Shown: piece by piece, positions 12,367 to 23,790 of the stretch | Numbering within the stretch: position 1 is the first letter of the stretch | Layout: each line of letters opens with the position of its first letter | Source: Silurus meridionalis | Lineage: Eukaryota; Chordata; Actinopteri; Siluriformes; Siluridae | Assembly: GCF_014805685.1 (NCBI RefSeq) | Contig: NC_060892.1 | Coordinates: forward strand, 17,744,990-17,808,989 | Direction: 5' to 3' | Length of the DNA stretch: 64,000 nt | Made by a program: the position numbers and the translations under genes | Notes under the pieces: generated by a model | Databases searched by the model: none | The model's input: the letters and a program-made list of their open reading frames with translations, nothing else | Told to the model about the DNA's origin: nothing

Positions 12367-12480
12367 TTTAACGAACTTCTCACAAAATATTAAATCAAAT
12401 ACTGAAATTCCATCAAGTATCTAATTGTTTGGCCATTTTTATGGAATAATTCTAAGGCTCTTACTTCTCTTTTTAAGCTG

Positions 12481-12483
<3 letters not shown>

Positions 12484-12519
<36 letters not shown>

Positions 12520-12553
12520 TGTGTGTGTGTGTGTCTGTGTCTGTGTCTGTGTG
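12484..12553. repeat. (GT)n microsatellite with CT interruptions
   Basis: GT run interrupted by several GTCTGTGT variants. Confidence 0.96.
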
Positions 12554-12569
12554 TAAGGGTTTATTAAAA

Positions 12570-12893
12570 TGAAGAGAGTTCAATTTGAATCGCGTCGAGG
12601 CTGTCAGTGGCTTCTCGGATTGCGCAGCCTGATGAAATTGCTCTCGCCGTTATTTTAAAAGCAGTTGTAATCCATCTGAAAAGGGGGCCACTATTTAATC
12701 CATCTCATTTCTTCCTCCTTTTGCACAGCGCTAACACTCTACGACAAAAAAAGAAAAAAAAAATCTATCAAAGCGATGTAGCCTGGTGATTTAGTAATTA
12801 TCTTTTTTTTTTTTTAACACAACTGCAATTCAGAGCAGATTAATTGAGGTCTTATCTGAGCCGAGCTGCAGGTCATTTACCTCAATACGCATG

Positions 12894-12895
<2 letters not shown>
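12570..12895. promoter_or_regulatory. candidate conserved non-coding element
   Basis: Two balanced patches are separated by A/T runs. The first has a TTGCGCAGCCTGATGAAATTG segment and GTTGTAATCCATC. The second (12826-12895) has GCAGATTAATTGAGG, a homeodomain-type core. There is no coding support. Confidence 0.3.

Positions 12896-12938
<43 letters not shown>
12896..12938. repeat. (AC)n microsatellite
   Basis: Perfect AC run. Confidence 0.97.
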
Positions 12939-12939
<1 letters not shown>

Positions 12940-13315
12940 CACATTCTTACATTCTTTATCTTAATCTTTACCATCATCATCATCACCTGAGCCTCTAACC
13001 CTTACCGTTCTGTTAAATTTTGATTTAAAAAATATAAATTATATAAAAATAAAAACATGAACACAGCCTTTATATGTCACACAAACGGTACATTAAAGCG
13101 CAGTGACATTCTTTTCCCAGCCCGTTTGAAACTATAGGCAGAGTACAGGTCAGCCATGGTACAGCACCCCTGGGAAAAAAAAGATTTTAAAAAGACTTTC
13201 TCAAGTGCCCAAAAGTGGGAGTTTGGTGCTGGGACATAAATTTACAATTTCATTAACCCAGAGTTGTGACATTTGAACCAAAAATATCATGGAGAACTCA
13301 GTGAATATTTCTTTC

Positions 13316-13705
13316 AGTTTAGTTTCATAACTAGCAAAATCCACATCACTCATTCGGCTCTCTGTCTCTTTACGCTCTCAAATAGATCTCGCTCTGAGAA
13401 CATTTGAAAACATTCCTGTGCTTCTTTATTTCACTGACATCCATAAATGCATTGTGGGTAATGTAGGATGTTGTTAAACCAAAGAAAAAATGCACCAGTG
13501 TTTCCATGAACAGTTTAGTTTAAATCTCAGAAAAAAACTCTGAATTTCATTTCACAATTGCAGACTTTCTCATGTTTATTGCAAGTAAATTATTCAAAGC
13601 AGTACTTCAACACATTTAGTTTTACTAAAACATCCCTTTTCCCACATGCTCTGACCTTTCTGTCTAAAATCTTTCTCTTGACAAATGAATTTCATGAAGG
13701 AAATT
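13316..13705 (+). repeat. locally duplicated block, copy 2 (longest)
   Basis: Its second part (from 13448) is paralogous to 11077-11345. Its first part (13316-13447) is paralogous to 13726-13860 downstream. Landmarks of the first part are CAAAATCCACA, CTCTCTGTCTCTTTAC and GCTCTGAGAACATTTGA. Confidence 0.8.
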
Positions 13706-13725
13706 TTAATGGAGAAGTGATTTCT

Positions 13726-13860
13726 TTGCTCTGATTTAGTTTTCTAAATATCAAAATCCACAACACATACAGTTCTCTGTCTCTTTACATTCACATTTAG
13801 CTCTTGCTCTGAGAACATTTGAGAATGTACATGAGCTTCATTATTTTACTGACTTCCCTA
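13726..13860 (+). repeat. locally duplicated block, partial copy 3
   Basis: Repeats the order CAAAATCCACA, TTCTCTGTCTCTTTAC, GCTCTGAGAACATTTGA, TTATTTTACTGAC found about 410 bp upstream. It looks like a truncated tandem copy of the 13.3-kb block. Confidence 0.8.
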
Positions 13861-14147
13861 ACTGAAAGAAAAAGATAGATGTGAAAGGAGCTGCTATGAG
13901 CCTCTGTCTGCTGTCTAAATGTTTCAAAAGAAACTGAATTTATAAACTGCAGAAAATGTATATTTTGGTAATCTAACAGTTAAATTTTACTACAAATTCA
14001 ACAAATAAAATAGAATTATTACAAATTCTATATTACTTTGATGTTTTGATATTTTAAGACTGGTATAAACACTTTATGCACTTTGTTATAGAAAGATAAT
14101 GAACAGTAGCAGTAAATCCACCTCATCTAATCGCAGTCATTATACTT

Positions 14148-14148
<1 letters not shown>
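13861..14148. other. AT-rich spacer, nothing recognised
   Basis: No feature was supported. Confidence 0.5.
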
Positions 14149-14194
<46 letters not shown>

Positions 14195-14239
14195 GCACAC
14201 ACACACACACACACAAATATGCACACACCCACACACACA

Positions 14240-14278
<39 letters not shown>

Positions 14279-14285
14279 GCACACA
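14149..14285. repeat. compound (AC)n microsatellite
   Basis: Three AC runs are separated by ATATGCACAC and AAATATGCACACCC interruptions. The ATATGCACAC interruption recurs at the end, which hints at internal duplication of a subunit. Confidence 0.97.
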
Positions 14286-15315
14286 GGTGTCTATTCTGTA
14301 TTCATTCATTATGTTAATCAGTTGCGTCGTGAATCATCAATTTTTTTGAATCAAGGATTGGCGAAATGATTTCTTCTTGCCAAAGTGTTTCTGCGCTGAA
14401 CAATTACGAGACAGTTTTCCAAAGAAAGAATGGACTTTTTTTTTTTTTTTTTTACAAAATGTTGATAGTGGGGGATAATTCAAGCAAAATTCACATTGTC
14501 TATGTTCTAAACCGGGTTGCCAGATTGGGTTTAGGATGAGGAGACAAGATGAATATATAACGATAAAGCAGATTTATTTGGTGAACGGATGGAAGTGTTT
14601 GAAAAACGTAGATCACTACTATTGTAGGAGATATTTTACTGAATTAGATTGTTGAATTGTGTTCAGCAAAATGAGCAAATCTTTATCAAAGTCCTTTCAT
14701 TTAAATAACCAATTCCATATACCAATAACACGTCTACTTACACAAAATTTTGTTCATATTTGAAAGACGGAAAAAATGATAAAGTCATAGGCGAAGGATG
14801 AGAAACTGAATTGATTCATTCTCCGCTCAACTGAGTGATGAATTTATTTTGTAATGAGTCTCTTTTCTGGTTTGAGTTCTTTTCTTTCTTTTTATTCACA
14901 AGACAAACGAATGATGTTTCACATATGAATGGCCAACGCTAAATGAATGAATCTCTGTAAGAGATAATATGCAAGTTCCGAGTCTTATATGAATGAATAG
15001 GTTATGAACAACCTGTCACTAACGGAAGGACCCATGGGGAGAACATGGAGAACCCTCACTGGTCATTCAATTGAGAACGATACTCTCTCATTGCTCGACA
15101 AATGTGATGCTGCTTCATGTTAAATGCCTTCTGCAGAGGATCCGGAGTCCTTATCCATTTAATATATGCTTCGAGAGCGTCCTGACAAATATAGATTTGA
15201 ATCGATGCGGTGGTGGAGAGGCTCGTTAAACTTAAATCAGCTTGGAAGTGGTGCATGCCTGCCTCACAGCTGCTATCATTAGCCAGTGGGTTGGAGATTA
15301 TTAGAGAATCGTCCT
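14286..15315. other. spacer, no gene seen
   Basis: AT-rich with a T-run near 14437-14453. Between 15050 and 15300 the composition is more balanced, but no domain or repeat family was recognised. Confidence 0.5.
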
Positions 15316-15317
15316 TG

Positions 15318-15460
<143 letters not shown>

Positions 15461-15854
15461 TGCCCCAATTACACTACTCAGATGGTAGAATAGAAACACC
15501 AAGAACAGCAATACCACAGGAAACCGTTTTAATGCCATTGAGTTTTCCCTTCCTCCTGTCTTTTATTACTCATTCAGGAATGAAGAAGGTTCTGCTTTCA
15601 TTTCCAACAGCTTCTTACAACTTTCATAATCACCTCAGTGAGGTGGAGCACTGGCTGAGAGGGGTGTAATGGGAAGAAAAGGATCGATGGTGTGAAGCTG
15701 GTGAGGAGATTGTGTGCAACGTGTTTCCTTCAACATTTCTGCACTTCTGTGGTGTTTTGTGAGCAAAGCAGCAAACAGATGATAAACTACAGATGTGTGT
15801 TTATATACAAAGTACAGATGCCCCCCACTTTCTGTTCCTCACCCTGTTTCTCTG

Positions 15855-15867
15855 TCTTTTCCTCTGT

Positions 15868-15910
<43 letters not shown>

Positions 15911-16500
15911 TTTCTTTCTTTCTTTCTTTCTTCTTTCTTTCTTTCTTGCCCTTTTGTTAATTGTTTGTTCTTTTATTCTTTCTTTTACTTTTCCTGTTCA
16001 TTTCTTTCTTTCTGCTCTTTTCGTTCCTCACTCTTTTTTATTTTTCCTATTTTCCCATTTGTTTCTGTTCCGTTTGTTTTGTTTTTTGTTTTTTCCTGTT
16101 TCTTTTGTGTCATTTTTGTCTTTTATGTTCTTTCTATGATTTTTGTTCTGTTCATTTTCTATTCCTCTTTTGCTGTTCTTTTTGTTCTGTTTCTATTTTG
16201 GTTTCTATTCTTTTCTGTTCTTTTCTTTATTTAGTTTTTTGTTTGTTTCTTTGTCAGTTCCATTTTCTGTTCCATTTTTTGTTTTTTTTTCTGTTCCATT
16301 TTCTGCTTTTTCCTTTTTTCCCTGTTATATTTTTGTTCCTTTTTTGCTCTTCTGTCTGTTCCTCTTTGCATTCTTTCTTGTTATTTATTTGTTCTCCTTT
16401 CTATTCCTTTTTGTTCCTCTCTGTTGCTTTTTCCCCCTTTTTGTTCCTCTTTCTGTTTATCCCTTTGTTTCTCTCTGTTCTTCTTTCTGTTCCTTTCCAC
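15855..16500 (+). repeat. long polypyrimidine tract, (TTTC)n core
   Basis: Starts as TTTCTTTC units and decays into irregular TGTTCCTTTTTCTGTTC-like units. It is overwhelmingly T and C on this strand for about 650 bp. The long open frames in it (up to 200 codons of Phe/Leu/Ser/Val) result from the lack of purines and are not genes. Confidence 0.92.
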
Positions 16501-17271
16501 AATCATGACTATATAAACTGGCTTTACTGTGTAATGTTTATGGTGAAACACACTAAAGGATGACAGACACAAGGCTACAATATACCATTAGAACTTCATG
16601 ACAACTGCATACACCTACATATTTATTGTTTAGAAACTCTTATTACAGATCCACTAGCCATCATGAAGCCCCTCTCATCAACTTTGAGGTCAAATAGCAC
16701 TGATTATTTGTAAGATTAAATCGTGTTGTGACAAAACCTGCCATGACACCTGACTTTGTAGCAGACTATGAATTAGTTTTGGTTTCAGATTCGGTGACAG
16801 AATGATGTGCGGCTGAGCGCAAAACTGAATGGAAGTGCGGATATCGATTCTCTGCTGTCTGGAAGTGTTTTCAGATTAAACGCTGCACTGATCTATTGCT
16901 GTTTAGACTCTAATCAAGCACTGCATAACACTTACTTTAAACCCTGTAGTGAAAATCTCCTTTGGCACCATTTTGCTCCATGCTAAAACACTGAATTCTG
17001 GGAAAGACGGCATTTGTTGACATTTAGTTCATAGACTGTGATGCTAATTGCAAAGAAATGGCAGCTAGTTCAGAATTATTGCAGTTCTCAGGCCTTTATA
17101 ACAACACATGGACATTAACAGTCCTCACTATAGAATAGTTTTCTTTTGTGTGGGTGGATGGTCGAGGCAGAAGTGTGTGTATGTGTGTGTTTGTGTGAGA
17201 GAAAGGAGGATTGTTTATGTGAAACCAGTAATTATTTCATTATGCCATGACAACAATAATATTACAGTTAC

Positions 17272-17272
<1 letters not shown>
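16501..17272. other. spacer, no gene seen
   Basis: Undistinguished AT-rich sequence with no recognised feature. Confidence 0.5.
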
Positions 17273-17316
<44 letters not shown>

Positions 17317-17330
17317 GTGTGTGTGTGTGA
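17273..17330. repeat. (GT)n microsatellite
   Basis: GT run with one GTTGTG interruption. Confidence 0.97.
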
Positions 17331-17790
17331 TGCGCCTATCTACAGAACAAATGAGCTTCCTCCCAGGAGACTGGGCTACAGAGCAAGCCTGCGGTCGGCC
17401 CATATTACTCTTCCTTTGCTCAGCCGCCTTTTTAATATTCTCCTTCACGCTGCGTGCCGCAATTATTTTGGAAATAAATTTAGCACAGATAAAAATTGTG
17501 CCTCTTGGGTCAGGTAAATGACTTCCTTGTTTTTATTGAGAAGACAAGGTGTTTATTAGGGGCCTCGTTGGCTCACGGTGCGGAGGTTTCCCGAGTTTGA
17601 GTAATTGTCCAATTAGATGTAATTTGAGGAGGTTGTGCTAACCCGGGTGAGAGTACAACGAAAGCGAGCGGAGACACACATTAATGAATCCCACGGAGAC
17701 ATCGCTCTACCTTTAAAAATAACACGAACGAGCGCACCTCTGCCTCTCGTTCACTTTCCCCCCCAAAAAAAGTCATTTTTAATGAGGCAT
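17331..17790. promoter_or_regulatory. candidate conserved non-coding element
   Basis: A 450-bp repeat-free segment with balanced composition, in contrast to its surroundings. It contains GCAATTATTTTGG, GTCCAATTAGATGTAATTTG and ACATTAATGAATCC homeodomain-type cores and TCAGGTAAATGAC. The open frame through its first part begins inside the GT repeat and has no known domain. Inference from sequence texture only. Confidence 0.35.
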
Positions 17791-18885
17791 TGCAACTGGA
17801 GGATTTAGTTGTGCTTCCTTACTTTCTTTTTATGTCAAAATATTTTCCCCCAGTTTTTAATTTATTTTTTTTGACATATGTTTTTTTTTTTCATTATTTT
17901 TTTAATTTATTATTTTATTATTTTTGTAGAAATTCTCTTCTGAACAAAATGTCAAAAGAAAAAGTTTAAACACCCAAAAAGGTAATTGTTTTATTCCAGC
18001 ATATCAAGGTGTGGCTGCAGAAAGGTCTATGATGTAGGTCTGTAAAGTACATATTTTGAACCATAATTTCACTTTATGTGAGGTGTCTTGAATGTGGAAG
18101 GAGGTTTAATGGAGAAACTCTGAGGAACTGAATCATTAGCAACTCTATTCCCTTTCAAATTTTATAAATTTTTTCAGATTCTAGTAAAATGCTCAGCACA
18201 TTACACTCTGCACACAATCCTGAGTCAAGTCCACTGAAATATTTGCTGCTGAATATACAAGAAATGAGGCAATCAAAGACAGACCGACAGATAGACAGAC
18301 AGAGACAAACAAACACCACCACAATTACCAACAATACTAAAATCCTTTTTGAATCTTAACAATTTATCTCACAAAATATTAAAAGTTTTGTAATTAAATT
18401 AAACAATTAAAAACAATGACAGAATAGTCTGATGCATTCAGGAATACAGGAATCGTATTGCCCTGACAGTCTCAGGATGGAAATAATAACATACACAACT
18501 TTTGAAATGAAATGCAGACAGTTTAGTAAAACAGTTCAACTAGGTTCTTCAAGCCTGCTGTTTTCTAGTCCATGGGGATTTAGGCTTATATACTCTCATT
18601 TTTAAGACTGGAGAAACAGTTACTGTATATTAGCCCCCAACAACTACCAAGGCAGCTGTGACACAGGCCTTGCTTGGTAAACAAAGCATTCTGGGTAAGT
18701 CTCAGATTTTATTTTTCTTCAAAACATCATACTACTGATCAATGATATCACAGCCGAGCATGCGCAATGAAAACACAAAGCAAAAATATAGTCATGTTTT
18801 ATAGACTTTTGAATAACATTTGAAGCTATGTAGCACATTATTTCATTATTTTTTTATGTCAATGAGTTACTGTTACTGAAACAAT
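17791..18885. other. AT-rich spacer, no gene seen
   Basis: T-rich at 17820-17925. A short GACAGATAGACAGACAGA run lies near 18287-18303. No other feature was supported. Confidence 0.5.
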
Positions 18886-18887
18886 CT

Positions 18888-18916
18888 GCTGCCTCTGGGA
18901 GACAAACAGAGGCAGC
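18888..18916. repeat. perfect 10-bp inverted repeat (hairpin)
   Basis: GCTGCCTCTG and CAGAGGCAGC flank a 9-nt spacer. It may belong to an unrecognised mobile element in this stretch. There is no terminator role in a vertebrate context. Confidence 0.8.
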
Positions 18917-19510
18917 AACAGAGTTTTTCAACTTTCAGAAAAACAGGTGAACTTTCACTCTGGGAATCATCACCCTGGACTACTTCTTACAATACAACTA
19001 CCAAGGACTGACAATTAGTTCCTTTAGGAAGCTTTGATCAGAAAGGGAATGCACAAAGAGAAAAGAAAGAAGAGCTCTTTATCTTTATCAAAAAAGCAAA
19101 TCTATAAAAATCCTAAAGGTTCAAAGGAAAACAGCAACAAAACAACAATGCAAAAAGGGCAGAATTATGCTGATTCTCTTTGATTGCACCTACACAAAAT
19201 GAGAACAAAAACATTTAAATCTTAAATCAAGCTAACAGTCTAATATGAAGCACTAAAAACCCATTAACTCAGCCTAAAAAAGTCCTTTCTGCTGGCTGGT
19301 CCTGAGACTTACTTACCCCTAGCACACAACAGTCTCAGACCAGAACCGCTCACCAAAGTCTAATCAGAGTTAACCCAATTACTGAACAGATACGATGAAT
19401 ATATCTGGAGAATTGAGCCAGTCAGACACAAGCCCCATCCAGATTACACTGCTATCGGGCCCTAATCAGAGAATATGAATGAGCCAAAAACCTCTTCATC
19501 ATCAGAGAAA
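18917..19510. other. spacer, possible LINE-derived sequence
   Basis: A-rich on this strand. The downstream segment beyond the Tc1-derived copy is a LINE ORF2 tail, so part of this stretch could be the same LINE. I could not align any of it to a known domain. Confidence 0.3.
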
Positions 19511-19985
19511 CAGTATATGAACAAAAGTATATCAGAATATTACCACAAAAATAAAGGCACACAATTGTATAGGATTCTTTGGGAATTCTGTAGGAATTGT
19601 ATAGGAGTCTTTGTGTGCAGTAACATTACCTTCACTTGAACTAGGAGACCCAAATGAGTCCCTGCACCCAAAGCCAACTCTATAAAGATATGATTTGCAT
19701 TAGTTGGAGTGGAAGATATTGTGTGGCTTGCAGTAGCTCTGACCACAGTCCTATTAAACACCTTGATGAATCAGAAGGCTGTCTGCCCCCCAGGACTCCT
19801 TTATTAACTTTACTAAAGCTCTTTTGGCTAAATTTACAAAAATCCTTACAAGCACTCTCCAAAATCTACTGGACCCTCTTCCCAGAAGAGTGAAGGTTAT
19901 TATAACAGCAAATAGGAACAAAATGTGGAATAAGATGTCCATAAACAGCATGGTCATGTGTCCACAAACCTTTGTCTATATAGTG
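19511..19985 (+). mobile_element. Tc1/mariner-derived short element, copy 1
   Basis: Begins CAGTATATGAACAAAAG and ends GTCCACAAACCTTTGTCTATATAGTG, so the ends are imperfect inverted repeats. The 3' half has the remnant of a Tc1-type transposase C-terminus: a frame near 19839-19905 reads a LPRRVKVIITA-like segment, comparable to the Leu-Pro-Arg-Arg-Val tail of DD34E transposases. At about 475 bp it is far too short to be autonomous (Tc1 elements are about 1.6 kb). Four related copies lie in this window. Confidence 0.75.
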
Positions 19986-20170
19986 CAAAAAGTAACAACA
20001 GATCCTGACTAGGTGCAGGCTGAATAAATGCAGTCTGGTCATGAAGAAGAGTAGACACAGGAGAACCTGGCAGCCAAAAGAACAGAGACTGTGTGCTCAG
20101 AGTTTGTACGGTGAAGTTGAGACAGTGCTGCACTTCCTCTTTCACTGTGAAAAAAATTGGAACAAAAAAT
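19986..20170 (+). pseudogene. LINE ORF2 C-terminal relic
   Basis: One frame reads continuously from about 19999 to 20155. It gives an R-x-N-K-C-S-L-V-M-K-K-S-R-H-R-R-T-W segment, then P-K-E-Q-R-L-C-A-Q and Y-G-E-V-E-T-V-L-H-F-L-F-H-C. This order (Lys/Arg-rich block, RxW, RLCxxC-like, GEVETxxHFLxxC) is typical of the C-terminal tail after the reverse transcriptase in fish LINE ORF2 proteins. The second Cys of the first pair is not conserved. The Tc1-derived copy immediately upstream probably inserted into this LINE. No start, RT or endonuclease remains next to it. Confidence 0.6.
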
Positions 20171-20575
20171 ACAAATACAAAAAAAAATAAATACAATTTC
20201 ATAACAAAATCCAAATGTCTACACATTTTCAGATGAAAATACGTTTTCTAGGAGAAAGAAACACTGCAGCACACACATCAAAGCACATATTGGAGTGTGA
20301 GAGCCTGAGAGACTCCTGAAAACACCATAAATTGACATTATATATTGTACATGTTCACATACGCATACATTCACATTTTGTGCTTATTTATTTGATTGCT
20401 TGTCTGTTTATATATGCCTCTAATGTTTAAGCAGATATATTTTTAGTATAACCTCTAGTTAACCTGCCCTGTATATTCTTCACTAATTATGTAATTGATA
20501 ACATTCAGCACTGTTAAACTGAAGTGAACTGAAGTAATAGTGATGAATAGTTTTTTTTGTCAAGTTTAGTCATGT
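20171..20575. other. spacer, possibly LINE 3' UTR
   Basis: Follows the LINE tail on the same strand and is AT-rich. No poly(A) or tail repeat defines an end. Confidence 0.3.
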
Positions 20576-20576
20576 T

Positions 20577-20593
20577 TCTATATCAGACATGCA

Positions 20594-20655
<62 letters not shown>
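20577..20655. repeat. (CT)n microsatellite
   Basis: Near-perfect CT run of almost 80 bp. Confidence 0.98.
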
Positions 20656-20661
<6 letters not shown>

Positions 20662-21165
20662 GCTTACATATGCACACAAAATCTCAAGCTGACATTTTTT
20701 CAGGAAGACTTTAGTTACTTCCCTGAAAAAAAAAAAAAACTCCAAACAAACGAACGTCTTTAATCCATTACAGAAGATTAGTGAACAGAATTGGAGCTGG
20801 TGTCAAGTAAAAGAGAAAAACTCCAACACCATATTTACCTTCTCCTTCTTGATCCTAATGAATATGGATGAAGCTATTTATGCTTTTTGGAAAATAATCA
20901 AGATTATTCTTTTTTTTTTTTTTTAAGTACTTTTCTGAAATATTGCTGCCGAGGCGCATGTTCCCTCTTTTTTAGGAGAGGAACACAATAATGTATTTAT
21001 TCTGGGATATGTAGGCCCCAGATTACGTGTAGCACCTAGGTCTGATTTAAATTTGAAAAGGTGGGAATTTATTTTGTGGTGCAATACACCTCGTACAAAT
21101 AAGTCCCTGCTTCCAATAATCCAATTTCACCAGCACATGAAGAAGGGAAAAGATTAAGTCAAATA
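20656..21165. other. AT-rich spacer, no gene seen
   Basis: A- and T-runs and no recognised feature. Confidence 0.5.
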
Positions 21166-21545
21166 TCATTATATTTCCTCCATCATGTCAGATTGTCCCT
21201 TCTTGCCATTTTCCCGATCCAACGATTGTTTACTCGCCGTTTTGGGGTGAATGGATGAATATATAAGAGAAATGTTTATAGATTCTTCATTAATATCCAA
21301 ATATTGAAGAATCAAAATCAATTTCTAGGAATGAATTTCATTTAAAACCCTCTTCTCTATCCACTCCTTTATGTGTGGCGCCTGGAATGCTGAATTCTGT
21401 TGCAATTGAATATTGTGCTCGGAAATTAGATTGTATTGTGAGACTAATAACTCCTGATGGAATAAAAACATGCACTGCTCCACACACAATGTTCTTAGAA
21501 AATCATCAGTAGAGCGAAAGTTTGCATTCACTGGGTTTTGTATTG
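21166..21545. promoter_or_regulatory. candidate conserved non-coding element
   Basis: A simple-repeat-free segment with CAACGATTGTTTACTCG (SOX/forkhead-like), TTCATTAATATCC, AAATCAATTTC and GCAATTGAATATTG motifs. It is called on texture only. Confidence 0.3.
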
Positions 21546-21690
21546 TACATTCTGGGACACAATAAGGACACCAAAACTAATCTACAATGAGAAGGTTTGC
21601 ATTAAACAAAATAAAATGGACACTGTTCATAAGAGTTTCATCCAGTATGAGTTCTAGAAGAATGAAAAATGCAGTATTCTTACGAACACA

Positions 21691-21975
21691 TTGATCAGCC
21701 ATAACTTTTAAACAGCTTAACTACTATATTGCAGCTCCTTTTTGTGTTTCCAAAACTGTTCTGACTCATCAAAATGGCGACTCCACAAGACCTTTGCCCA
21801 GTGTATTACACAGACGCTCGATCAGGTTGGGGTTGTGAGGAATTTTTGAGGCCTGGTCAATACCTTCTTGCCATGTTCCTCAAGCTATTCCTGAATTCCT
21901 GTGTTGTAGTGTGGATATGTGTGTAGCATTGTCCTGCTGAATGTGGCCAATGCCTTTAGGGAAGACTGTTATCAC
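21691..21975 (+). mobile_element. decayed DNA-transposon-like repeat
   Basis: Carries the segments TTGATCAGCCATAACTTTTAAA, GACTCCACAAGACCTTTG, ACGCTCGATCAGGTTGGG, GCCATGTTCCTCAAGC and TTGTCCTGCTGAATGTGGCC, in the order of a repeat common in teleost genomes. I remember the family as an interspersed DNA-transposon relic but cannot name it. It is truncated downstream, with no intact terminal repeat at the 3' side. Confidence 0.55.
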
Positions 21976-22002
21976 GAATGGGCGTTATTTCAATTAATAG
22001 AA

Positions 22003-22215
22003 ATAAAATTATATTTGTATAGGGCTTTAAACAATGAATATTGTTCCAAATCAGCTTTATAAAAAGTTTCTGTTGTCACTTATGTTATAGAAGTTACAAA
22101 CAGTTATAAACCAGAGAGAAGCGTAAGCTCCTGAGAGTCCCCTGTCATGAAAGCTTTACCTCTGACTGTTGTGACGGTGCTTACACGTGAGACTCCTTCA
22201 TATGTTACATAACCA
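22003..22215 (-). repeat. L2-like dispersed repeat, inverted copy
   Basis: On the minus strand it reads, from the right, the AAAGCTGATTTGGAACAAT, ATTGTTTAAAGCCCTATACAAA and TATAATTTTATTTC blocks. This is the same 3' end as in the copies at 3.6 and 23.5 kb. Confidence 0.6.
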
Positions 22216-22600
22216 ATACCAATGATTAAAGATGTTTATGATCAGTGAATCGTGTGCTGTACACATCTTTGTGAATGAGCTTTTGCTATGGAAACGATAA
22301 TGTGTCAGAACAAACAAATCTGTGCATCAAGATTATTAGACTGTACTTGCTATTTTTATTAGATTCTTTATCTGTGCTTTAATATTTATAATTAGGTATA
22401 AAATGGGTAAAATGTTTAATAAATGTAAGTTTATTGTGCCTTGGGAGAAAGAGTTTTTAAACATATAGGAGCACAGTTCAGTGTTCACAGGGTTGATTTG
22501 TGGTAAGGAATAAATGCTTGCTGTTTAATGGCTATTAAAATGTTGAAATCAGAGAAGTCAGTGGGTCAGTGTTACTTGTGGGTGGGACGGTGTTGCTCTC
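22216..22600. other. AT-rich spacer, nothing recognised
   Basis: No feature was supported. Confidence 0.5.
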
Positions 22601-23060
22601 CATCGCAGTCTGTAAACTCCGTCTGATTAAAAATAATTGGGTGTCTTAAGACTCACATCAAAACACTTAAGATTTTGCGATCGATGTTGCCCAAGTCCAT
22701 TGGCCCGACAGATTCCATTATGTTTAAAAACCATTCACATGGATTGATCCAGCGGCTGTTGTGGTATCGATAAATAATTAAAAAGCTCTCTGTTTAATTT
22801 GGGGGTAGATGAGTGCGAGAGAACCCCCCGCTCTGAGTAATGAGGCTCAGATGCCTGCTGGGAGACCGGCCGGACCCTAACGTCTCTCCTCGGCGTGTCC
22901 CAGTGGACACTGCCAGCTGGACGTGTCTGTCGTCCTCACAGGAATCAATGCAATTCGCTCTGAAAGAAAATCAATATGTTATGTCCATTTATGCCTCCAA
23001 GCCAAAGAAAGGAACCTTTAGGAGGCCGAGCTTCGCAAACAAACACTTTTTCATGTTAAC
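22601..23060. promoter_or_regulatory. candidate conserved non-coding element
   Basis: Repeat-free. It contains TGATTAAAAATAATTGGG, GCGATCGATG, CCCATTGGCC-like and TATCGATAAATAATTAAAAAG motifs (TAATTA and TATCGAT cores). A 76-codon open frame at 22840 has no recognised domain. Confidence 0.3.
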
Positions 23061-23524
23061 AACAAATTGATGTATTCACCCAAGTTTTCTGTCTGCTGTG
23101 TTTTTTTTCCTTGCTTTTCAAACATTTTTTTTTTTTTTACAGAGCAATCTGAAAGTTGTCAGAGTTGTAGATGTACAAGAACATCTGGTTTTACTGAAAG
23201 ATCCATGGATTCTTTTCGTCTACAAACCTTTCACTTTTATTCCCTGAGATTTTATCAGGCTTTATAAAATGATATGTTTATTATTTAGCATAAATCATTT
23301 CACAGTACGGTATGAACATTAGCCTTTAGCACATTCTTAAAACTAAGCTCCTGTCTTGGATTATAAAATATTTGTGTGTTTTCAAAAACCCTCCGGGTGA
23401 ATCTTATTATTATTTACTATTTATATTCTAGAACTAAACAGATATCCTAGCTTTCAACACAAAAAAAACAAACAATCAAGTAAATTAGGGAACAGCTGAT
23501 AACCTTAACAACGATGAAACTATA
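23061..23524. other. AT-rich spacer, nothing recognised
   Basis: A T-run lies at 23126-23138. No feature was supported. Confidence 0.5.
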
Positions 23525-23790
23525 ATGAATGGACATTTGGTGTCACCCAGATAAGGTTCCCTTTTGAGTCGGATTCCTCTCAAAGATTCTTAAAGTTACT
23601 TTCTCATATTGTCTCAGGGAGTTTTTCCTTGCCATCATTGCACTGGATTGCTCATTAGTGATAAAATGTATAGGGACTCATTTGTAAATGTAAAATTTAT
23701 ATTTTGTAATCAATGCATTTCTGTAAAGCTGCTTTTGGACAATGTTCTTTGTTAAATGTGTTATATGAACCGAATAGAATAGAATTAATA
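23525..23790 (+). repeat. L2-like dispersed repeat, 3' part
   Basis: ATGAATGGACATTTGGTG, TCACCCAGATAAGG, CAGGGAGTTTTTCCTTGCC, AAAGCTGCTTTTGGACAATG and GAATAGAATAGAATT occur in order. The GAATA-type tail echoes the tail repeat typical of this family. Confidence 0.75.

Noticed and set aside
15692..16563. Open frames of 114-200 codons rich in Phe, Leu, Ser and Val
   Set aside because: They are produced by the polypyrimidine tract, which lacks purines and hence stop codons. All three frames are open, which a gene would not show.
18888..18916. Rho-independent-type terminator hairpin
   Set aside because: Bacterial terminators are not relevant here, and there is no adjacent T-run or gene.
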